From: Adineta vaga
Taxonomy: Eukaryota > Rotifera
DNA length: 64,000 bases
Reading direction: 5' to 3'
Assembly: GCA_021613535.1 (NCBI GenBank)
Contig: CP075495.1
Location: forward strand, 5,952,001-6,016,000
Shown here: in pieces, positions 36,401 through 48,491 of the stretch
How the letters are laid out: every line of letters starts with the position of its first letter
Numbering within the stretch: position 1 is the stretch's first letter
Made by a program: the position numbers and the translations under genes
The notes under the pieces: generated by a model
The model's database searches: none
What the model was told of the DNA's origin: nothing
The model's input: the letters and a program-made list of their open reading frames with translations, nothing else

Positions 36401-38703
36401 AATTATTTTACAACAAAATGAACTCTATGGATATGTCACTTGTTTACAAGTAGGTTTCGATCGTATGTTTTTTTTAACGAATAGCTGCTTAATATGCATG
36501 TAGGTTGCGGCTGACGCAGAAGATAAATTATTTATTGCTTCTCCATGCTCTGTTCAAGCAATGAACAATATTTGGTATGATCAACTCTATCCTGAACAAA
36601 CAAGAAAACGTGATATCATAGCATTGAGTGTCGGATTTGCGACTTTTGGTCTAACAGCACCTGCATCCGTTTCATATAGAGAAATAGCTGGAGTAAGATT
36701 AGTTTTCGATATTGAAAATAGTATGAAACAAATGAAAAATTTTGATTATAGGGTCGTGATGGTGAATCTTTGAAGCAAATGTATGTCTATGAAGTGCACC
36801 ATAAGAAATAATACGTTTGTTTTGTTAATTTAGTTTACGATCAAATGGCATTACTTATTGTGATTCATATCCACTTCAACATCCGCCCATTTCTGATTCA
36901 GCTTCTGCATTAAATCGTTATCTCCATCGATGGAAAAATTTTCATCTATCATTAATGATGAAATTTTGTCATCATTTTGTATGTATAATTAGAATAGGGA
37001 AACATGTCATAAGATGAACAATAAACTGTTTTTGTTTTAGATATTCTATTGCTTATTTCTTCTATTTTTTTCCTACTTTCTTCTATTCAATTTTTCACCA
37101 CCAACGAATACAGTTCCATCAATTCACTGGACAGAAATTATTACAATTATTTTTGTTACTGGAATGTTAATTGAAGAAATACGTTTTGTGAGTATAGTTT
37201 GAGTTGAATAACGTTTATTTTCATTTTGTATTATGATTATTTCAGTTCTTCATTCAAGCAAATCTTACTTTCATTGGAAAACTCAAAAATTATTTCAGTG
37301 ATCTGTTTAAAATGATGACTTGGCTTGCATTAATACTTTTTTACATCGGATTAATTGTACGATTTACATATGCAGATTCAGAAGAGAAATTTATTGTTGC
37401 AAGGTAAGAAAATAAGTTTGTTTTATTGTCTAAATTTCATTCTACGACACAGTTGATGTAAACAGAATACACAAAAATACTCTTCTTTATTCACAGAGTA
37501 ATCATGGCTTTCGATATTGAATTGTGGTGGTTACGATTCTTGTCCTTCATTATTGTTCTACCATTTCTCGGACCTCATCTTGTTGCTATATCGAAAATGG
37601 TATTCATTCTATTTCCAATATTATTTGAAAATCATTTTATTCTAATTTTTTACAGCTAAAAGATTTGATATTTTTCATTTGTATTATTGCAATTGTTATG
37701 GCTGGTTATGGTGTTGCATCTCGTTCTATGACCTACTATCCAATAGTCAACAATTTCACTCAAGAAACAGGCGGCTCTATCGATGCTCGATTCGATGGTC
37801 GAAGTATTTTTCGTAACATTGCTTATCCTGTTTATTATCTCTTGTATGGAGAATTCGGCAATGAACTGAGTAGTCTAGATGGTATGTACACATAATCTAA
37901 TTGATTTTTTAATTCTTATTTGTGATTGTATACGATTGAACAGATCATAGTGATGCTGGATGGTCGATTGCAACTCATGTGTTACTTGCTATTCATATGA
38001 TATTTGTGAATATTCTACTAACGAATCTTTTGATTGCAATGTTCAGGTAAGATTACCTTTATTTGCGATTATAATATATGGATGCTAAGTGTATTGTAGT
38101 AAACGATTTGATGAAGTTTATGAAGATACGAAAAATATCTGGCATTCTCAGCAGTATTTGTTTACGCGTGATTATTTTTTACGTTCACCATTTTTTCCTC
38201 CAATAAATCTTGTGCAAGATTTATTTTCTCTACTTAAAATGGTCTGTATCTTTTTGATAAAACTTAAAATTGATCGCGAGCCTTCAAAACTAAAACGAAA
38301 AGTGTTCAGTAAGTGTGCATGGATTAGTGTTTATTAATTTCGACGATTTTGTTTTTGCTAGAAATAATTCCCAAACATGAACCACTTATGCGAAAATGGC
38401 GTGATTTTGAAGCTGCATCAACATATAAATATGCTCATGATGAAGTAAAAGCATCCAAAGTATCGGCAGCAAAGTAAGTCTATAAAAAAATACAGAATAT
38501 TTCGAGGAAGAATATTATTTAGATTGTACAATGGACTAGATTCAAATGAAGTCAAAACGGGAGAAGACATAATTAACAAGGATGATAATTCCAATCATAT
38601 GGCGAATAGCGTAAAACAAGTTCAAGATTGTTTGTTAGAGTTGAATCCATTATCTCAAGAAATAGTTGGGCTACTCGAAAACTATACAACCAATAGAACA
38701 TGA
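33488..38703 (+). CDS. TRPM-family cation channel, copy B
   Basis: Tandem paralogue of copy A, 24 exons, 1298 residues, same domain order and mostly the same exon lengths (first exon 33 bases in both). Exons: 33488-33520, 33574-33656, 33717-33861, 33921-34101, 34156-34343, 34401-34599, 34649-34743, 34802-34968, 35024-35068, 35133-35368, 35422-35603, 35657-35830, 35883-36449, 36504-36692, 36752-36780, 36834-36978, 37041-37187, 37246-37403, 37497-37599, 37656-37881, 37944-38046, 38100-38308, 38362-38473, 38523-38703. It has an extra 29-base exon before the first membrane segment where copy A reads straight on. Its C-terminus is shorter. The two stops-to-start spacing is about 440 bases. Both frames are intact, so both channels are probably functional and might co-assemble. 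Confidence 0.9.
37656..38046 (+). repeat. Gene-conversion tract, TRPM copy B
   Basis: Partner of the tract in copy A (offset 5797 bases). It starts at the acceptor of the pore exon and fades within the last ten bases of the S6 exon. Confidence 0.85.
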
Positions 38704-39175
38704 CACATCAATATTTTATATCAATCAACACTGACAAATGAAATATTTTAGTATTGATTAGAATTGTTTTTTTTGCTTAGCTAGATTTTGATAGTCATCT
38801 GTCAATTTTTAATTTTACTAACGGTATTGTTGCACAATCGACATGAATATATCAATGACGTTATTTAATGTTTGCTATACTGAATCCTTGAATAGATCGA
38901 ACACTATTATATTGAGTACATAACACGATCTTATCAAGCACTTGATTTGTTATTGCGAAATGACATTCTCAATGTAATTTCGTAATTTCTCACCGACGCA
39001 AAAGAACGGTCTTTCGCAATTACCTCTATACGATACATTCAAGTATAAAAAGCGTACGAGAATTGTTGTATCTCCATTCTTTCACATTCTATGCTAATAC
39101 AAAGGTAGTATTTCATTCTATCAATCAAGCAAATTCTTTGATTTTTTATCAAATCTTACGCGTTCACCGTTCATT
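38704..39175. other. Intergenic region upstream of the eEF2-like gene
   Basis: Short spacer between TRPM B and the next start; the probable promoter and 5' UTR of the eEF2-like gene. No coding signal. Confidence 0.5.
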
Positions 39176-41849
39176 ATGGCAAGACAACGTTCCGAAGCTG
39201 TGGCAGAGACTATGTCCAAGCCGCATAATATACGTAATATGTGTGTTATTGCACATGTTGATCATGGTAAATCAACATTGACCGATGCATTAGTGTATAA
39301 AGCTGGTATTATTACCGAACAACAAGCTGGTCAACGACGATTTACTGATTCATTAGAAGCAGAACAAGAAAAAGGCATAACAATCAAATCATCGGCTGTT
39401 AGTATGTTCTATGAATTAGATGATCAAATTCTTGGTATGTAGTTTATGAGAAAGGCTGAACTCTCTTTAGAAGGATATATATTCATATATTTTGTATAGG
39501 TGATTTGAAACGGGACGGTAATGGATTTCTAGTCAATCTCATCGATTCTCCAGGTCATGTTGATTTTTCATCAGAAGTTACAGCTGCTTTACGTGTAACT
39601 GATGGTGCATTACTGGTTGTTGATGCTGTCTCAGGAGTATCTGTACAAACTGAAACTGTTCTTCGACAAGCTCTTTCTGAGCGTGTACAATTAACCTTAA
39701 TTATTAACAAAGTTGACCGTTGTATATTGGAACAAAAGGTAGAACCGGAGGAACTCTATCAAAAATTATCGGGTATCATTGCACGATGTAATGCATTGAT
39801 TGCAACTTATCGAAGTACTGATGATGCTATTTATTCGGATGAACATTTCAATCCAAAAATAGGCAATGTTGCTTTTGCTTCTGGTAAACATGGTTGGGCA
39901 TTTACCATTCCTCAATTTGCCACGTTTTTGGCAGAAAAAACGAAAGCAACAAAAGAAAAATATATGGATCGCTTATGGGGTGAATCATACTATTCATCAT
40001 CGAGTAAGAAATGGTTGTCCTATGAACAATCAAGATCATCTGATGATGCTAAACGTGGTTTTACTCAATTTATCCTTCAACCACTCTATCAAATCCTCAA
40101 TGCATGTGCCGATTTAAATATGGAAGAAGTTCGAACATTATTGTCGAAAATCGATGTTAAATTAACGCCTGACAAACTTGATGCAAGTATTCTCGATAGT
40201 AAAACAATTACGTCCAATGTAATGAAACGTTGGTTACCAGCTAGTGAAGCTATGTTACATTTAATTGTGCTTCATCTTCCATCACCTGTTCAAGCACAGG
40301 TTTATCGTATTCAACATTTATACGAAGGACCTCAAGATGATCAAGTCGCATGTGCAATGAAAGCTTGTGATCCTAAAGGTGATGTCATGGTCTATATTAG
40401 TAAGAAAATTCCAGCACAAGATGGATCTCGTTTTCTTTGTTTTGGTCGTATCTTTTCTGGTACAATTGTTTCGGGTACTAATGTTCGTATTCTTGGTCCT
40501 GATTTTCAACCCGGTTCAAATACTGATCTACAAATTAAAAATGTCACAAATGTTGGTGTTATGGTTGGTGATCGTTGTATTTCTATGAATAGTGTACCAG
40601 CGGGTAACGTTGTTGCATTAACTGGTATCGATAAATGTTTATTAAAAACAGCAACAATTACAACAAATGCTGAAGCACATAATTTTCGTGTAATGAAATT
40701 TTCTGTTAGTCCTGTCGTACGTGTTGCAGTTGATGTTAAAGATCCAGCTGATCATGCTAAACTTGTTGATGGTTTGAAGAAATTAGTTCAAGCTGATTCA
40801 CTTGTACAAGTTTTGAATGAAAATGGACAACAAGTTATTGCTGCTGCTGGTGAATTACATTTAGAAATCTGTTTAGCTGATCTAGAAAAAACACATGCAC
40901 GTTGTCCATTAAAAGTTGCAACACCTATTGTTACTTATCGTGAAACGATTATTGCAGAATCACGACAAACAGCATTCACTAAAACAACAAATAAACATAA
41001 TAAATTCTTTATGCGTGCTTTACCATTAGAAGAAGGTTTAGCTGAAGCAATTGAATCAGGTCGCATATCATCGAAACAAGATCCAAAAGTAAGATCCAAA
41101 ATTTTAGTTGAAGAATTTGGTTGGGATTTACCTTCAACGAAGAAAATTTGGGCTTTTGGACCACACGATAATGGTCCAAATATACTTGTTGATGCAACTA
41201 AAAGTGTTGATGGTCTGAGCAATATTCAAGATGCTGTTGTTGCTGCTTTTCAATGGACGACTCAAGAAGGTGTTGTAGCATCAGAAAATCTTCGTGGTGT
41301 ACGAATTGAATTATTAGATGCTGAAATTCATCGAGATTCAGGTATGATAAATTATATTTTTCAATTAAAAAACGACAAAAATTTAAATATTTGTTTTTTC
41401 CTCTTTTTTTAGCTCATCGTCGACCTGATCAAATCATTCCAGCTATTCGTCGATGTCTCTTAGCTAGTTTACATATGGCTCAACCACGTCTTCTTGAACC
41501 TATATTTTTGGTTGATATTGAATGTCCAACACGTATGATCGGTAAAGTTTATTCAACATTAAATAAACGTCGTGGTCAAATCAGTGAAGAGAATGAATTA
41601 CAAGGTACAACTTTAACTCGTATCAAAGCCTATCTACCAGTAAATGAATCATTCGGTTATACCGAAGAATTACGTCATGCAACAAGTGGTACAGCATTTC
41701 CTCAATGTCAGTTTGATCATTGGGCTATCTTACCTGGTGAACCATTTGAAATCAATACCAAATGTGGTCAAATTGTTAGTGAAATACGACAACGTAAAAG
41801 CTTATCTGAACAAATTCCTACCATAGAATCACTTGTCGATCGACAATAG
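39176..41849 (+). CDS. EEF2-like: eEF2-like translation elongation GTPase with altered diphthamide loop
   Basis: 845 residues in three exons (39176-39434, 39500-41341, 41413-41849), full eEF2 length (858 in human). GTPase motifs are intact: AHVDHGKS (26-33), DSPGH, NKVD. The eEF2-kinase target region reads [10 protein letters not shown], keeping the Thr. Domains II-V follow the eEF2 pattern (RRWLPA-type [60 protein letters not shown]). It is not Snu114 or EFL1. The tip of domain IV, almost invariantly HADAIHRGGGQIIP, aligns without gaps as [14 protein letters not shown]: the diphthamide His (His702) remains, the three glycines are Arg-Pro-Asp. The N-terminus ([18 protein letters not shown]) is not the canonical one. 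I infer a second, divergent eEF2 gene; a canonical copy should exist elsewhere in the genome. Confidence 0.93.
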
Positions 41850-41917
41850 ACTTAAATCAATTTTCCTTTTCTTTTCTTTCCCAGTCTTTTCTTTATATAT
41901 CGATAAGGAAACAAAAC

Positions 41918-41923
41918 AATAAA
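41918..41923 (+). terminator. Candidate polyadenylation signal of the eEF2-like gene
   Basis: AATAAA 69 bases after the stop and only two bases before the stop codon of the convergent gene, so the transcript probably ends inside that gene's last exon. Confidence 0.45.
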
Positions 41924-41925
41924 AA

Positions 41926-44239
41926 CTAAACATCAGTACCGAAATCTGATCTCATAACATGAAAATGTGGTAATAATGTTACTTTCGTTGTTAATTCAGG
42001 TGCATGAAATTTTTCTACAATTGATACGGATGATGTTGGTCGATCTAAATTCATTGTTGGATCGATTGTCTTCTGTTTCCTTCGATAACATAAGAAAATA
42101 ATAATTAAAATCAAGATAAAACAAATAAAAGAAAGAATAATAATTAAAATTATTAAAATAACTTGTTCAGAATATTTTTCTTCTTCAATCAAGGCAATCG
42201 ATGATCGAATCATTCGCGGAGTCGAACTAATTAATGGTGTCCAAAGACGTATTTCATCTGAAAGACTACGATATATTGTCGTACGATTTTTTGTTGAATC
42301 AAAATCAATAAGTATAAGACGATAGGAGATTTGACCAGTTATATTATGAATAATACCTAGGAGAATGGCTGCATTAGAAATTGGTGTTGTACTTGTAGGA
42401 GGTAAAAATTGAAATAGAAGAGAACGAGATTCGCTTGTAAATAACATCGATCCAAATTTAGAATCTAAAATAATCGAAAAGAAACGTAATTCATTCAAAA
42501 CTAGAATAATATAAATTTATACATGATATGATTGTTGCTAGACTATCTGTTACAGTAACAGTATGATTTCGTTGTTGACCTGATGCGATGAATCTCATAA
42601 CTTCATAACCATTTTGACGACAATTTGAATAACATTCTGGTTGACGTTTGGATGTACATGTACATAATGTACAATTATTCAATGGAAGATAAGATCCTTC
42701 CTATGATAGAAATAGAATTTCTTCTAATTTTTCTTTTGTTTTTACCTTAAAAATATAACCATTCAAATAGCATTGTTTCGGTTGTCGACATGATATACAA
42801 CAACTATCCGATCGTGATTCTTGAATTTCATTTTCCAAACAAAATTGATGTTCACATTGAATACTTTTACATATAATTCGATTATGTCGTCGACATGTAC
42901 AATATTGACATGCTGATGTATACCAAATATCATGTTCATAATAGATTTGATAACCTTTATTACCATAGAATCGACAAACATGTCGATTACTACATATTGA
43001 ACAACAACTATTTGGTAAACGAATTAGTTTTTCATTCTAAATACAAATTAATAGAAACGATTGTAAAAATCTTTTTGAAAATTAATCATTTCACATACAG
43101 ATTTACATTGTAAGATTGGACATGTTTCTTCTGTACATATAGTTAATCCATTTTGACAACGGCAATGTGTACAATTACTTTTTCGACTCCAAACATCACC
43201 ATTCTAAATCATGCATGAAATAGAAAAGTTTGTTTTTATTTTCCTTGTTTTCTATCACTAAATTAGTCATCACTTTACTTGATAAATAAGACCTGCTTGA
43301 TCATGACAAACAGTTGCTCGACATACTGGACAACATTGACCTGGAATGAATTGAAGCGACTAGAAATCAATATATTTAGTGTAATAGAAACTGAAGATTC
43401 ACATTCAATCATTCCTACTTCACGACAAGTTTTTATGATTGGACATTGTTTAATGTAGCAAATTGATGACACATTTTGTTTGGATGCTGGTTGTATACAT
43501 TGGCATATGATACATGGTAACGGTGACCAGACAGAATTTAGTTCATGAAATTCATTATCAAATAAACATTTGTCTACTAAAATTAACAAAAAGTATTTGT
43601 TTAACAAACAGAAGAAAAAAACGAAATGTTTCATCTAAAATAAACAAACTCGATAATTACTTTGTGAAATGGATGGACGACAGATATTATCACAAAATAG
43701 TTGACCATCTCGACAACGACATTGAAGACAGGATTCGGGATAGAATATTGTATTATGCTAGATAGGAGAAAAATAAAAATGAGTAAGCAATGAAAAACAA
43801 CATATTTGTTTACGTACAAGGATAGCAGTACCATCATAGAGACAAGAACGTCGAACTGATGCACATATGGGACAACAGGAACCTGTTTTAATTGTTAATT
43901 GTTCACCCTAAATGTAATTTTATATTTGTTTAATATTTAAAATAAAATTTTATTCTCCTACCATTCGACAATCTTTCGATAATTGACATGTTCGATTTCG
44001 ACAAATAATAATCTGATTTGGTAAACATTTACATGTTTGACAAGACTCTCCTAATGTCCATTCAGTATTAATCTTAAATAAGTAAAAACAAAACTTTGTC
44101 TATGATTGATTTAGCGATCACTTCTATTTATCTTTACCGGATAAGTCGTAGAATTATATTCACATCCAAATTGATTTGTATGAATAGTATTCAATAAAGA
44201 GAAAATTAATAGAAGTAAAAGAAAAACTTGTGATAACAT
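41926..44239 (-). CDS. Single-pass membrane protein with von Willebrand factor C-type repeats
   Basis: 604 residues, 10 exons: 44138-44239, 43962-44072, 43818-43907, 43661-43757, 43392-43576, 43279-43359, 43099-43203, 42746-43036, 42523-42700, 41926-42500. A signal peptide (MLSQVFLLLLLIFSLL) leads into about five or six cysteine repeats with the VWC pattern CxxCxC...CCPxC, for example CQTCKCLPN ... GSCCPIC, CTHCRCQNG ... NSCCSIC and GQCCPVC. A non-repeat region of about 110 residues follows, then a membrane span (about 526-549) and a 50-residue tail. VWC repeats often bind BMP ligands, as in CRIM1, chordin-like and kielin-type proteins; the layout is closest to CRIM1 but lacks its IGFBP and antistasin modules as far as I can see. 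Its ligand is unknown. Confidence 0.85.
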
Positions 44240-44955
44240 GATTGCATATACCACATGACTTGATCAATAGAAATCATTAACTATCATCTATATAGAGAAA
44301 GAGAAAGAATAATTTAAATTAAATCATGATTATATCATTTGATTGATATAAAAAAAAACCTTTTCATATTGATTTCTTCGTTTATCTTGTTTAAATGTTG
44401 TTGATGATCTCTAGAATAAGATGAAAAATCAATCAAGATAGATTCGATATTCGTTAAACTTTCTCATTGTGCATTATGAACTATAATTGATTTCTTTCGT
44501 TGTTCTTTCTGATGATGCGAAGAGTACAATAAACAAAAAAAGGTTTCCTTTCCTTTTCTTTTTCTTTTCTCTCTTCTCTTCTCCTCTCTTCTCTCCTTCA
44601 TTCAATCGGAATGTTTTATGGACAACTCACTGATTGACATAAGCATACACACACAATATATACACATTTACCTCTTTTTTCAAGTTTCAATCATGAAGGA
44701 CTCTCGACTTTCACCAAACGAACATGTTCAAATGGCACTATAGTTTTTTTTTGAATTTTTTTTCCATTACTATTGTCAACATTTGTTGCTGATATTACCC
44801 TGACTTTCTGTTTAAATATACATACAATGACAAAAAAAAAGTTGTTTACCATAACAATCAAAAAGAAAACATTAACGCCTGACTAGACTTCGATTTACCT
44901 GATTGAATATATATGTACATAGAAAAATGAATTTGATCATTATCATTTTGAATGC

Positions 44956-44960
<5 letters not shown>

Positions 44961-44987
<27 letters not shown>
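44961..44987. repeat. (TC)n microsatellite
   Basis: About thirteen TC units. Confidence 0.9.
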
Positions 44988-44993
<6 letters not shown>

Positions 44994-45321
44994 CCTACAA
45001 TAAAAAAATGATGTCATGACATCCGTTTCCTCATCCGATTTTCAAAAAGATTCAACATAGTGACACATTACTTTAGGAGTGTTAATTGCTTTAAATGAGA
45101 CCCTCAGACTACGACGTATTACTTAGATGAATAGATTAGAAGCATTTAATGCTAATGAGACGTACGACAATAGGTTCCGGTTATACACATACGGTTGAGT
45201 TAAAAGATAAATGAAATTCTGTCACGCTATATTGTCTCTCAGGACATCATACTTATTCATTGTCTTTGTATATATTGATCTGTGTATTTAGGAATAGAAT
45301 AAACTATAGATAGATGAATGA

Positions 45322-45350
45322 ATGTATGTATGTATGTATGTATGTATGTA
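45322..45350. repeat. (GTAT)n microsatellite
   Basis: About seven ATGT/GTAT units. Confidence 0.9.
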
Positions 45351-46276
45351 CAATGCACTCGACCAGACAGAAAAATGGTAATCTAAGAAGAGCAAAGATT
45401 TATTATTGATGAACAACAGAGCTAACATGTTCAGTACAAATGATTCTCAAATGTGATTGATACTACCCTCGAGTAATGATTGTCATTGTAATAGAAGACA
45501 CATACATGTAGATCGATTTTTAACAAATGTCTTCATCATTTTACTTAGATATTCATTCGTTTTTTTCGTTTTCCTGTTTAAATTCGTAATGAAATAGGTG
45601 ACGACATTCTCATTGAAATTGTATTCGATTGTCTATTCGCAATCATTCAGTCATTGCCTCAAGCATTATCTTTAAATAAATATGCATATAAAGTAACTAT
45701 AATCTTGTTTATTATTATTCTCAATGTTGAATGTTGATATGATCAACTTCAGTCGGATTGAAGAATGTAAATATAAGACGAAAGAGAAGACATTTCACTT
45801 TACATGCGTATGTTGTAAAATATTTTTTGTGTGTCACTGTAAATGATTTTTTTTTTCTTATTCACAGATTTCTTACAAATATCCTGAAGAAAAGAGAGAA
45901 TAATATAAAAATACATTATGTCTATAGAATGATTTCACGATTGTATCCGGTTGTGATGTAAATAATATCTGTGATCATAAATGAAACAGCTGTTTAATCC
46001 AAACAAAATAGTTCAAATGATGTTCTTTTGTCCGTTTTTATTCATTATAAAAATACAATTCGATGTTTATTCACGTCACAGATGTGAACAACTGATATTA
46101 TTTTATTTCTGATTTATAGAAAACGATTGAATAGGAAAAGAAAATGAACGCAATCATTGAACAGTTTATTTTATCAGTATGAACTTGCAGAATTACTTCT
46201 TTTCGAATAGTTTCAGTTTTGGTTGCTATCGCTTGATACTATCCGATATGATTCGATTGGCAAGTCATTCAACAAA

Positions 46277-46519
46277 CTATGTAAGAAGAAAACGATCACA
46301 GATAGTATTGATTGTTAAACTATGTTGGGTAGGAAATGATTCTTGATTAAATTTGGAATTAATCCAAAAACTATTTGATTGACTAGTTAAAGGATATGAT
46401 TGTCGAATAATACTATTGGAACCAAATAATGATTCATTGATATGAAGAAGTGGAAGATGATGATGATGGACTATTACTACTAGTAATAGTAGATGAAGAA
46501 TCGCCATTAAGAAAGTCAA
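46277..46519 (-). CDS. Possible small secreted peptide (80 aa), weak
   Basis: An open frame whose start (MTFLMAILHLLLLVVIV) looks like a signal peptide, followed by a His run and a Ser/Asn/Gln-rich chain. Codon choice resembles that of neighbouring genes. I do not recognise the product. There is no homology or splice context to confirm it, and the hydrophobic start could be chance in AT-rich DNA. The 570 bases between it and the ATP synthase gene show nothing else convincing. Confidence 0.25.
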   Translation of the reverse strand: MTFLMAILHLLLLVVIVHHHHLPLLHINESLFGSNSIIRQSYPLTSQSNSFWINSKFNQESFPTQHSLTINTICDRFLLT

Positions 46520-47089
46520 TTTATATTGAAATATTACAAAAAGAATGAAAAGAAACTTGAAAATATGTTTTACATCAAAGGTTGTTCACGCTAATGTTAG
46601 ATTATAGGATGCAACATCGATTAAACCTTCAACATATTAATTACTGTTCTATAGTTGCTAGCCAGATGTTTGACACTCGGATTGATTTGAAGGCGGACAA
46701 TTATTATTAATCGAAAATGTTGAGAGTTGAAGATTTCCGGTAGCCATATATACATCGCATTTATTGTATGATATATATCAGAACTAGACAAAGCTTCAAT
46801 ATAAAATTGAGTTAAACATATGATAGGATGCATTCAAGTAAAGTAGTCGTCGATGAAACAGAACACATTAATATATAAAGTTAGACGTGTTATGTAAGTT
46901 TAGTTTATTGAAATCAAAGAAAAGAAAACTAAATAAACTCTCTAAACTGGCTTACATAAAATCGAATACATATTTTGTAAAAACATTCGATTCTACTAAA
47001 CTTTAATGTTGTTCTCTTACAGACATTGTTTGTATACGGGTTAACACTAATAGAGAAATAGAAAGTACGACGAGTCATCAGGATACATC

Positions 47090-47994
47090 TTAATGTTTGC
47101 CACCTGCAGCTATTTTCTTCGCATCACCGTGTCCATGTCCATGTCCACCTTCAGTTAATGCTTTTGTTGGTCGTGGTGGTGCACCAATAGGATCAAGTGC
47201 TTCATCTGGCATAACCCATTCATGCTTATGTGGTAATAATTCTCCACCTTGTTCGACCCACCAACGTAATGAATCTCGTTTTTCATATGGTAAAAATTGA
47301 ACATCTTTCAATTTATCATGTTCATCTTTGTCCCAAACACGTGGATAGACAGCTTCCGGCATATAAAATGAAGCTAAACATAAAAAACAATAATGATTGT
47401 CTTGTTTAAGTTTAATAGAAGAAAAAAACGAAACAAACCCAATTCAAGGTGACTTCATCAGCAGGAGGTACATTATCCCATCGATCGAATTCTTTACGTA
47501 ATTTTTCTACTTCAGTTTCAGCTACTTGAATAAATTCTTGGGCACGTTTTTCTTCAGTTTTAGCATATTCTTCTAATTCTTTCATACGATTTGCTGCATC
47601 TTTTGGATAAGCAATTTGGGCATTTTCATACTAAATGAGATTAATTTTTAACTATGTAAACAAGATCAAATATTTGTTTGTTTTTCTTACTTCTTTTTGT
47701 AGTTTATCAACCAACGTTGGATCAGCTACCATTTTTCGGTAATATGAAAAATCAATCTTTGGTAATGAATCGGATAAAGAATTCATTCTAATAAATAAGA
47801 ACAAGATTCATTTATGAAATTAATTGTCAAATTTCTTCTACTTACTTAATTGCAGCCTGACTCCATTTAGCTTGAAGATTCGATACAGTTGTTGTATGCG
47901 ATCCACTTAATTTTAATAAACGATTCCAATCTATTTTGCTGCCAGCAAAACGAGATGCTGCTGCTGCCGCCGATCGGCCAACTTGTTGGGCCAT
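47090..47994 (-). CDS. ATP5PD: Mitochondrial ATP synthase subunit d (peripheral stalk)
   Basis: 241 residues, four exons: 47846-47994, 47691-47787, 47435-47630, 47090-47373. The N-terminus has IDWNRLLKLSGSH and then PKIDFSYYRKMVADPTLVDK, the pattern of subunit d (IDWAYYKANVAKAGLVDDF in human). A charged helix follows (MKELEEYAKTEEKRAQEF). Subunit d forms part of the peripheral stalk joining F1 to Fo in the inner membrane. The protein is about 80 residues longer than the human one because of a C-terminal extension ending in Gly-His repeats (GGHGHGHGDAKK). The exon 3 donor is GTTTCG at 47434, the only choice that keeps the conserved MPEAVYPRVW frame. Confidence 0.85.
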
Positions 47995-48491
47995 GAAGAT
48001 TCTAATTTAAATCTGAAGGAAAAGAAACGAATGGCTTTGTTTCTAAAAACAAATTAAGTGCGGCAATAACCCTCAGGAAGACTAATCGATTTTGATAATC
48101 AAGAATTTTTCATGTCGAATCAAAGTTCTCATCATCGGGTATGCGCGCACATAATATATAATTGAACATCTAATTTCATCTTTCATGCAAAAGGGTAATA
48201 ATTGGGACTCGAACCTTGTTCTTTCGTCTAAATCAATTCGATTAAAATAGTATTATGAAAAGAAAAATGCAAACAAGAACATATTAGTCTGATCTTTTCA
48301 TTTTGGTTGTTTTCTTTTTGGTGATAGAAATACAATAATGCTAGAGAAGTTTGATTGAATATCCAAAAGGAGAGAAGAAGAAAAAAAACAAAATCATACC
48401 ATTTGTCGTAAAACCAAGAAGGAGAAAAATACAAAAGAGTGAAAGAAAGAATAATAACAACTACTGTATAGGATATTTTGTTTTTTTTTCT

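Larger units (their letters stand above)
44240..46276. other. Long intergenic region with simple repeats
   Basis: About 2 kb upstream of the VWC gene. It contains pyrimidine-rich tracts (44548-44595, 44961-44987) and a GTAT repeat. A short in-frame stretch at 45597-45740 reads like peptide (DDILIEIVFDCLFAIIQ...) but has no context, so I do not call a gene. Confidence 0.5.

Noticed and set aside
45758-45961. 67-codon plus-strand open frame
   Set aside because: Basic, Lys/Asn/Arg-rich, no context; probably random AT-rich sequence.
46621-46833. 70-codon minus-strand open frame
   Set aside because: No recognisable motif, no signal peptide and no splice partner; consistent with chance.
48204-48215. 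Exact match (minus strand) to a tRNA/SINE B box, GGTTCGAGTCC
   Set aside because: The flanking bases do not form a T-stem beyond two pairs, no A box lies at the right distance and no cloverleaf folds around it.
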